From Ktedonobacterales bacterium (GTDB taxonomy: Bacteria; Chloroflexota; Ktedonobacteria; Ktedonobacterales; JADMIN01), in the NCBI GenBank assembly GCA_025450405.1, contig JANWHL010000318.1, forward strand, positions 1 to 5,789: a DNA stretch of 5,789 bases, given 5' to 3'. This document shows, piece after piece, positions 1 through 5,789 of this stretch. Each line of letters starts with the position of its first letter. Positions within the stretch are counted from its first letter, which is position 1. The translations under genes and the position numbers were made by a program. Below the pieces are notes generated by a model. The model was not told the origin of the DNA. It did no database searches and was given only the letters and a program-made list of their open reading frames with translations.

Positions 1-477
1 CAGCGGGCGGCGGAACTCGAGGTCCACGCCGACCTCACGCCCGCGCGCGAAGGCGAAGAGCGCGCGCCCACGCGAGTGCGAGACATTGAAGCGAAGATCA
101 AGCCGCGGATCGGGGCGGTCCAGGCGAATGTCAACGTGCGGGCCGACCATGCCGCCGTTGGGCGTGAGCCCGGGCTTGCCGTGTGGCCCGTAGCGGAACC
201 GGAGCGCTCGCGGCGGCTGGCCGATGTAGCGTCCCAGCAGCGCGCGCAGCAGCCCGCGGACGACCACGAAGCGGCGCCGGTCGCGGTCGTGGCGGTAGCG
301 CGCCACGCGCTCCCATTCGGCGTCGGCCAGCAGCGCCTCCAGGCGCCCGATCGCCAGCGCGTGTTGCTCCACGTCCGCCAACCAGATATCCACGTCCGCC
401 GGCCCGAGGGCCCAATCGGCCGGCGGGTGTCCCCAGGCTCCCGTGCCAAACGTCGAGCCCTCGAGCGCATCCGCCAT
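1..477 (-). CDS. 4'-phosphopantetheinyl transferase (Sfp type), N-terminal part, cut by window edge
   Basis: The product should move 4'-phosphopantetheine from coenzyme A to a serine of carrier proteins of fatty acid, polyketide or nonribosomal peptide synthases, in the cytosol. The open frame runs without a stop from ATG at 477 to base 1 (159 codons), and the C-terminus lies outside the window. Family landmarks seen: FRYGPHGKP at residues 94-102, FNVSHSRG at 130-137 and VGVDLE at 149-154, where D152 is the expected Mg-binding aspartate. The later WxxKEA-type motif would fall beyond the edge. Sfp-type enzymes are usually about 210-250 residues, so roughly two thirds is present. The start is supported by AGGGAGG five bases upstream. 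It lies 197 bases downstream of the peptidase gene on the same strand, so co-transcription is possible but not shown. The family call is confident; the carrier-protein target cannot be told from here. Confidence 0.93.
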   Translation of the reverse strand, partial: MADALEGSTFGTGAWGHPPADWALGPADVDIWLADVEQHALAIGRLEALLADAEWERVARYRHDRDRRRFVVVRGLLRALLGRYIGQPPRALRFRYGPHGKPGLTPNGGMVGPHVDIRLDRPDPRLDLRFNVSHSRGRALFAFARGREVGVDLEFRRPL

Positions 478-482
478 GGCCG

Positions 483-489
483 CCTCCCT
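483..489 (-). promoter_or_regulatory. Ribosome binding site of the phosphopantetheinyl transferase gene
   Basis: On the minus strand AGGGAGG lies five bases before the ATG at 477. It is a strong Shine-Dalgarno match and fixes the start used here. Confidence 0.75.
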
Positions 490-533
490 TTGCCTGGGTG
501 GGTGATTCAACAGCGTGGTGCATCGTGGCGGTT

Positions 534-570
534 CCGGGCGTCCACCGGGCCGGGCGTCCACCGGACGCCC
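534..570. repeat. 15-bp tandem repeat followed by an 8-bp inverted repeat in the 478-674 gap
   Basis: CCGGGCGTCCACCGG occurs at 534-548 and again at 550-564, with one base between. The second copy also forms a perfect inverted repeat, GGGCGTCC at 552-559 and GGACGCCC at 563-570, around a 3-base loop. It lies between the end of the peptidase gene (675) and the start of the phosphopantetheinyl transferase gene (477). It could act as a stem after the peptidase transcript, but no T-run follows on the minus strand, so I do not call it a terminator. The rest of the 197-base gap shows nothing I can support. Confidence 0.6.
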
Positions 571-674
571 CACGGAGTCGCCGGTTACGAAGGCCACCGG
601 CGTGGCCGAGGCGGAGGGGGTAGACGGCGTCCATCAGTGTAGGCCATGTGGAGGCGGAATTCCCCCACCAGCGC

Positions 675-2840
<2,166 letters not shown>

Positions 2841-2885
2841 ACGATACCTCGATTTCGGTCGTCATGAGCGGCACGTTGCCCCAAC

Positions 2886-2910
2886 ATTGTACCGCTCGGC
2901 CGCGCGCGGC
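2886..2910 (-). promoter_or_regulatory. Candidate promoter -10 of the peptidase gene with a palindrome upstream of it
   Basis: On the minus strand TACAAT (2891 down to 2886) is one mismatch from the sigma-70 -10 consensus. It would give a start near 2879 and a leader of about 40 bases before the GTG at 2840. No convincing -35 is visible. Directly upstream, where the spacer would be, is a perfect 12-bp palindrome, GCCGCGCGCGGC (2899-2910), a possible operator. In such GC-rich DNA it may be chance. Confidence 0.35.
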
Positions 2911-2963
2911 GGCATGGGCGGGGCGAGGCTGCGCGGCCAGGATTCTCCGTCAGGATAGCGAGC

Positions 2964-2976
2964 CGCCACCGTGGCG
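2964..2976 (-). terminator. Weak stem immediately after the doc stop codon
   Basis: CGCCACCGTGGCG is a perfect inverted repeat abutting the TGA of the toxin gene (2977-2979). A realistic hairpin is a 5-bp stem with a 3-base loop. There is no downstream T-run on the minus strand, so at best it is a weak or factor-dependent terminator separating the toxin-antitoxin transcript from the peptidase gene. Confidence 0.25.
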
Positions 2977-3396
2977 TCAAGCCTCCGCCCGCGGTTGACT
3001 GACATCTGGCGGAGTGCCGCGGACGACCGTTCGCAGCCACGCGGCCAGCCCCGCCTTGCGAAGCGTATGGGTCGCCACGGCCATCATCGTCTCGTAGTAC
3101 GCCTGCTCAGGCGCCACCACGTCGAGGCCGTTCAGTGACAGGAAGGTGAACATCGTCATGCCCGCCGTGCGCTTGTTCCCGTCGACGAAGGAGTGGTCCT
3201 CGCATAGGTGAAACCCGTACGCGGCCGCCATCTCAGCGATCGTCGTGTGGAGGTACTGTCCTCCGAACTGGGCGCGCGGCAACGCCAGGGCGGCCGCGAG
3301 GGCGCCCTCGTCGCGGACTCCATACGACCCGCCATAGAGGCGTATCTGGTCGTCGTGGATGGCCAACACGACGGCGTCGGGGAGGAAGCGCACCAT
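2977..3396 (-). CDS. doc: Doc (death-on-curing) family toxin, Fic fold
   Basis: Toxin of a type II toxin-antitoxin pair. The studied Doc of phage P1 is a kinase that phosphorylates elongation factor EF-Tu and stops translation; the same role here is inferred from family. The 139-residue protein carries the Doc form of the Fic motif, HSFVDGNKRTA at residues 68-78: H68 catalytic, F70, D72, N74, K75 and R76. A lysine follows the asparagine, as in Doc, in place of the glycine of AMP-transferring Fic enzymes (HxFx[D/E]GNxRxxR). The early segment IRLYGGSYGVRDEGAL (18-33) is also typical of the death-on-curing family. The length is normal and the frame is intact, so it looks functional. ATG at 3396 lies 5 bases after the antitoxin stop, with AAGG close upstream, so the two genes form one operon, antitoxin first. 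Confidence 0.93.
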   Translation of the reverse strand: MVRFLPDAVVLAIHDDQIRLYGGSYGVRDEGALAAALALPRAQFGGQYLHTTIAEMAAAYGFHLCEDHSFVDGNKRTAGMTMFTFLSLNGLDVVAPEQAYYETMMAVATHTLRKAGLAAWLRTVVRGTPPDVSQPRAEA

Positions 3397-3401
3397 CGGC
3401 C

Positions 3402-3626
3402 TTACTCGGCCAGTTTGCGATTGGCATTTCGAAAGCGCGGCTCGAGGGATTGATAGGCGGACCAGGCGTCCAGAACGTCGTTGGTGGCGCGGGTCAAGAT
3501 GATGCGGTCGCCCGCGGCCTCAATGGCGATGTCGTCGTTCTCGGCCAGGTGCAGCGCCTCGATCATCGCCGCCGGCAAGGTGACCGTCAGGGAGTTACCC
3601 ACCCGACGCAGCTTCATGACCTGCAT
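3402..3626 (-). CDS. AbrB/MazE-type antitoxin paired with Doc
   Basis: Antitoxin of 74 residues, expected to bind and block the Doc toxin and to repress its own operon. Residues 3-47 form a SpoVT/AbrB swapped-hairpin DNA-binding domain, with MKLRRVGNSLTVTLPAAMIE at 4-23 and the IEAAGDRIILTR strand at 35-46. The charged tail (about 48-74, DVLDAWSAYQSLEPRFRNA) is the likely toxin-wrapping part. The frame is open up to an ATG at 3689, but that would place the palindromic promoter region inside the gene and add 21 residues that do not look like the family. The ATG at 3626 follows a near-perfect ribosome site and begins right at the AbrB fold, so I use it. Doc is best known with Phd; here the partner is of AbrB type. 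Toxin gene 5 bases downstream. Confidence 0.9.
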   Translation of the reverse strand: MQVMKLRRVGNSLTVTLPAAMIEALHLAENDDIAIEAAGDRIILTRATNDVLDAWSAYQSLEPRFRNANRKLAE

Positions 3627-3630
3627 GTTG

Positions 3631-3638
3631 ACCTCCTC
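3631..3638 (-). promoter_or_regulatory. Ribosome binding site that decides the antitoxin start
   Basis: On the minus strand GAGGAGGT lies just upstream of the ATG at 3626, with five bases between AGGAGG and the start codon. It is the strongest Shine-Dalgarno match near this gene and rules in favour of 3626 over the upstream in-frame ATGs at 3647 and 3689. Confidence 0.8.
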
Positions 3639-3645
3639 GCGGCTC

Positions 3646-3667
3646 ATTGTATATACGCCAGTATACA
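3646..3667 (-). promoter_or_regulatory. Palindromic operator and overlapping promoter of the toxin-antitoxin operon
   Basis: An AT-rich island in GC-rich surroundings contains TGTATA (3648-3653) and TATACA (3662-3667) as inverted arms 8 bases apart. Two smaller palindromes lie inside, GTATATAC (3649-3656) and GTATAC (3661-3666). On the minus strand TATACT (3665-3660), TATACA (3653-3648) and TACAAT (3651-3646) all resemble -10 boxes. No clear -35 is seen. A palindrome covering the -10 region just before an AbrB-type antitoxin gene is what autorepression by the antitoxin or its toxin complex would require. The role is inferred from layout. Confidence 0.6.
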
Positions 3668-3753
3668 CTCTGTTGGAGGCATTCGCCATGTCAGACGCGA
3701 TCTATCAGCGTCATACGCCACGGAGAATCCATTGGCGGCGTGTGTCACTCTAG

Positions 3754-3771
3754 GGCGACCAACTGGTCGCC
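3754..3771. promoter_or_regulatory. Perfect 8-bp dyad in the divergent control region
   Basis: GGCGACCA (3754-3761) and TGGTCGCC (3764-3771) are exact inverted copies separated by two bases. It lies between the divergent antitoxin and PrsW-like genes. It overlaps the place where a -35 would sit for the TATACT at 3789. There is no T-run, so a protein-binding operator is more likely than a terminator. The binding protein is unknown. Confidence 0.45.
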
Positions 3772-3787
3772 GCGACGTGCGCGTGGC

Positions 3788-3794
3788 GTATACT
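3788..3794 (+). promoter_or_regulatory. Candidate -10 for the PrsW-like and lipoprotein genes
   Basis: TATACT at 3789-3794 is one mismatch from the -10 consensus and lies 53 to 74 bases before the two possible starts of the next gene. It is part of GTATAC (3788-3793), the same hexamer found in the toxin-antitoxin operator at 3661-3666. A clear -35 is absent. Confidence 0.35.
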
Positions 3795-3867
3795 GCTCGG
3801 GACGGTAGTTCGGTGCGCGGCGGACCCTCCCTGTTCGCCACGGCTGATGAACGTGAATCGAGGCCCC

Positions 3868-5019
3868 ATGCCCGTGCGCTGCCCTCACTGCGGCCGTGAG
3901 GCCCCTGACGGTCATTATTGCGCGTATTGTGGCGCGCCGCTCCACGCCGCCGCGCCGGCCGACACGCGCGGCGCGGCCGCTCGACGGCGCGACGCCTATG
4001 CCGCCAACCCGCGCGAGCATGTCTATCACCCGGCGATCATCTCGACGTTCTTTCCCCACCTGAACCCGTCGAGCACGCACCTGGCGCGCTGGGTGCTCCT
4101 GGGCGCGGCGCTGGTGATATTCCTCGTCGGCCTGGGACGGGTCGTGCCGGTGGCCTATGTCGTGGCCGCGCTCCTGATCCCGGCGCTCTACCTGCTCTAC
4201 TTCTATGACGCCGAGATCTATGAGGACGAGCCATTGCCCGTCCTGGGCGCCACCTTCGCCGCTGGCGCGGTGCTGGGCGCCGGCATGAGCCTGTACTTCG
4301 CGCCGCTGATCCTGCGCCTCTATCGGCCAGCCTTCCAGCCGCGCTCGGAGTATGTGTTGCTCACGGGCGTCGGGCTGCCGCTGCTGGCGCTGCTGCTCAT
4401 GGTCCTGGGGCCGCTGGCGCTGTTCTTGTTCCGGCGCCGTTTCGACGAAGTGCTGGATGGTCTCGCGTTCGGTGTGGCGTCGGCCCTGGGCTTTGCCGCC
4501 GCCCAGAGCATCGTCTACACCTGGCTGCTGATCACGGGCCCAGTCATCCGCACCGGCAATCCCCTGTCGTGGGCGCTGCCGACGATCCGCATCAGCATTC
4601 TGATGCCGCTGCTCGACGCCGCCACCGCCGGGCTGATCTGCGCCGCGCTCTGGGCGTGGCGGCGCCCCGCCGAGGGTGGCGAGGTGGGCTGGCTAGCGTG
4701 GCCGCCCGCCGCCGTCCTGGTGGCCGCGCTTGGCCAGGTGATCCCCAACGTGGCCAGCGACCTCTTCGGCGGCGAGATTCGCGACCTCATTTGGTACGCC
4801 ATCGTCCTGGTCATCCTGATCCTGTTCGTGCGCCACGTGCTGCATCACAGTCTGATCGCGCGTGCACACGCGCTGGGCCACGGTGGCACCCTCCGCTGCC
4901 CCCACTGCGGCCGCGAGGCGCCCGATCTGCCGTTCTGCCCGCACTGCGGCCTGGCGCTGCGGTCCGCGGCCAAGCGCGAGCGGCGCCCGGCGGCGCCGGA
5001 GGAGCCGGCCAATGCGTGA
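3868..5019 (+). CDS. Polytopic membrane protein with PrsW-type fold, degenerate active site, zinc ribbons at both ends
   Basis: Membrane protein of 383 residues counted from ATG 3868. An N-terminal zinc ribbon (C5, C8, C18, C21) and a C-terminal one (C344, C347, C357, C360) flank about eight membrane spans (about 73-93, 94-114, 124-148, 163-189, 197-223, 240-264, 277-296, 305-325). The core follows the PrsW protease family: EIYEDEP (116-122), then FDEVLDGLAFG (192-202) and LGFAAAQSIVY (207-217). The family's EExxK is replaced by ALLLM (174-178) and the EN of its next motif by Q213-S214. No histidine occurs between residues 72 and 322. It is therefore probably not a protease but a sensor or scaffold, by inference. 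An even number of spans would put both ribbons on the same side, presumably cytosolic. ATG 3868 is preferred because GAGG precedes it by four bases and the ribbon starts at once; ATG 3847 would add seven residues and has no ribosome site. Coupled to the lipoprotein gene downstream. Confidence 0.82.
   Translation: MPVRCPHCGREAPDGHYCAYCGAPLHAAAPADTRGAAARRRDAYAANPREHVYHPAIISTFFPHLNPSSTHLARWVLLGAALVIFLVGLGRVVPVAYVVAALLIPALYLLYFYDAEIYEDEPLPVLGATFAAGAVLGAGMSLYFAPLILRLYRPAFQPRSEYVLLTGVGLPLLALLLMVLGPLALFLFRRRFDEVLDGLAFGVASALGFAAAQSIVYTWLLITGPVIRTGNPLSWALPTIRISILMPLLDAATAGLICAALWAWRRPAEGGEVGWLAWPPAAVLVAALGQVIPNVASDLFGGEIRDLIWYAIVLVILILFVRHVLHHSLIARAHALGHGGTLRCPHCGREAPDLPFCPHCGLALRSAAKRERRPAAPEEPANA
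4998..5004 (+). promoter_or_regulatory. Ribosome binding site for the overlapping lipoprotein gene
   Basis: GGAGGAG lies seven bases before the ATG at 5012, inside the last codons of the PrsW-like gene. It supports 5012 as the start and translational coupling of the two genes. Confidence 0.7.
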
Positions 5020-5749
5020 CGCCAACGGCCACCGACCGTGGGATGCCACGCAGGGCCCACTACGTGCTGCCAGCCGTGGCCGACCGCGCGTCGCCATACG
5101 CGTCATCATGCGCGGTTCCCATCTCGGCCGGCGCTGGGACGCCATCGGGCGCCGGGCGGCCCTCGTCGTGGCGGCCATGGGCCTCCTCGCCTGCGGGGTG
5201 TCCGTCGGCCCAAACGGCAACAACATTGGCTGCGCCCAGACCAATTGCCCGCCGCCCGCGCGCTCCGCCGCCACCGCGCACACCTTCCGCGCGAGTCACT
5301 TCAGCTTTCAGTATTTCGACCCCTGGCAGATCAATTCGCACGACGCCAATAGCGCCGTGGTGGTCGCTCAGACCAACTACGGCGACCTGGCCGTGGAGCT
5401 CGCCAGCACCAGCGTGTCCGCCGGGACGAGCGCCCAGGCGCTGCTGACACAAACCGTCAACAACCTGGACACGAGCCAGTTCTCGGGCCTCCAGGACCAG
5501 GGCCCGATCTACGGCGCCAACATTGGCTACGTCGCCGGGGCGGGCGAGAGCTTCGCGGCCACCTCCGATCAGCCCAATGCCCCGAGCGTGCCGGTCTATC
5601 TCCAGTTCATGGCCAGCGTGAAGGGCACCGTCGGCGTCATCTTCATCTCGTCCAGTACGCTCGACCCCAGCGGGCCCGACCCGACCGATCCGCGGCAGGT
5701 GCCCAACGGCGCCTACGACCGCATCGTCGCGAGCGTGGTGTGGACGTGA
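5012..5749 (+). CDS. Putative secreted lipoprotein of unknown function
   Basis: The 245-residue product is not one I recognise. After an arginine-rich stretch (residues 39-48) comes a hydrophobic segment (49-60) ending in the lipobox LLAC, so C61 would be lipid-modified and the mature protein held on the outer face of the membrane. After a Gly/Asn/Pro-rich linker with two more cysteines (C74, C79), residues 92-245 form one compact beta-rich domain: it begins FRASHFSFQYFDPWQI and ends YDRIVASVVWT. This layout recalls the PsbP/DcrB-like fold, but that is a guess from pattern. The start at 5012 overlaps the previous gene by 8 bases and has a strong ribosome site. The leader before the hydrophobic core is then unusually long (48 residues); ATG 5108 (M33) would give a normal signal peptide but has no ribosome site. 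Its partner is likely the PrsW-like membrane protein upstream. Confidence 0.8.
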   Translation: MRDANGHRPWDATQGPLRAASRGRPRVAIRVIMRGSHLGRRWDAIGRRAALVVAAMGLLACGVSVGPNGNNIGCAQTNCPPPARSAATAHTFRASHFSFQYFDPWQINSHDANSAVVVAQTNYGDLAVELASTSVSAGTSAQALLTQTVNNLDTSQFSGLQDQGPIYGANIGYVAGAGESFAATSDQPNAPSVPVYLQFMASVKGTVGVIFISSSTLDPSGPDPTDPRQVPNGAYDRIVASVVWT

Positions 5750-5789
5750 TACCAAATCGTGGAGAATCGTGGCGGTTGCTGGCGCCTGA
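5750..5789. other. Forty bases after the lipoprotein gene, no supportable gene
   Basis: AATCGTGG occurs twice (5755-5762 and 5765-5772), ten bases apart. A GTG at 5769 preceded by GGAG opens a frame that stops after six codons at the window end, so it is not called as a gene. No terminator hairpin is visible before the window ends. Confidence 0.5.

Noticed and set aside
552..570. Stem after the peptidase gene as an intrinsic terminator
   Set aside because: No T-run follows on the minus strand and it is 105 bases beyond the stop; kept only as a repeat.
131..634. Minus-strand open frame of 167 codons with ATG at 634
   Set aside because: It is out of frame with the phosphopantetheinyl transferase, whose motifs are clear; composition is Arg/Gly/Ala-rich noise.
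3868..5019. Active PrsW intramembrane protease
   Set aside because: The EExxK, EN and His residues proposed for catalysis are absent, so an active protease call is not supported.
4569..5447. Plus-strand open frame of 292 codons spanning the junction of the two plus-strand genes
   Set aside because: Out of frame with both; its Arg/Pro-rich product looks like a shifted reading of the membrane protein and lipoprotein.
5060..5755. Minus-strand open frame of 231 codons
   Set aside because: Antisense to the lipoprotein gene, which has a ribosome site, a lipobox and a structured domain; no motif on this strand.
5769..5789. Possible new gene start, GTG at 5769 with GGAG upstream
   Set aside because: The frame stops after six codons at the window end.

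Overview
The window is very GC-rich bacterial DNA with dense, mostly minus-strand genes. No gene fixes the taxon. High GC, a zinc-ribbon PrsW-type membrane protein, an AbrB/Doc toxin-antitoxin pair and a cytosolic DPP IV-like peptidase would suit a GC-rich Chloroflexota or a similar soil or thermophilic lineage. That assignment is inference and is weakly supported.

Layout. Positions 1-477 (minus) hold the N-terminal 159 residues of a 4'-phosphopantetheinyl transferase, cut by the window edge. Positions 478-674 are a 197-base gap with a short tandem and inverted repeat. Positions 675-2840 (minus) encode a complete 721-residue S9 prolyl peptidase of DPP IV type with all catalytic and S1-pocket residues traceable. 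Positions 2841-2976 hold its probable promoter. Positions 2977-3626 (minus) form a two-gene toxin-antitoxin operon: an AbrB/MazE-type antitoxin, then a Doc (death-on-curing) toxin 5 bases downstream, with a palindromic candidate operator in front. Positions 3627-3846 are the divergent control region shared by this operon and the plus-strand genes. Positions 3868-5019 (plus) encode a polytopic membrane protein of the PrsW fold with a zinc ribbon at each end. Its proposed catalytic EExxK, EN and His residues are all missing. Positions 5012-5749 (plus) encode a putative lipoprotein of unknown function whose start overlaps the end of the previous gene. Positions 5750-5789 hold no supportable gene.

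How the genes relate. The toxin and antitoxin are a functional pair. The PrsW-like gene and the lipoprotein gene overlap by 8 bases and are almost certainly translationally coupled, so they probably act together at the membrane. This pair is the least familiar thing in the window. The peptidase and the phosphopantetheinyl transferase look like ordinary housekeeping or secondary-metabolism genes with no obvious link to each other. No gap exceeds 300 bases. I see no tRNA, rRNA, CRISPR array, transposase or integrase.
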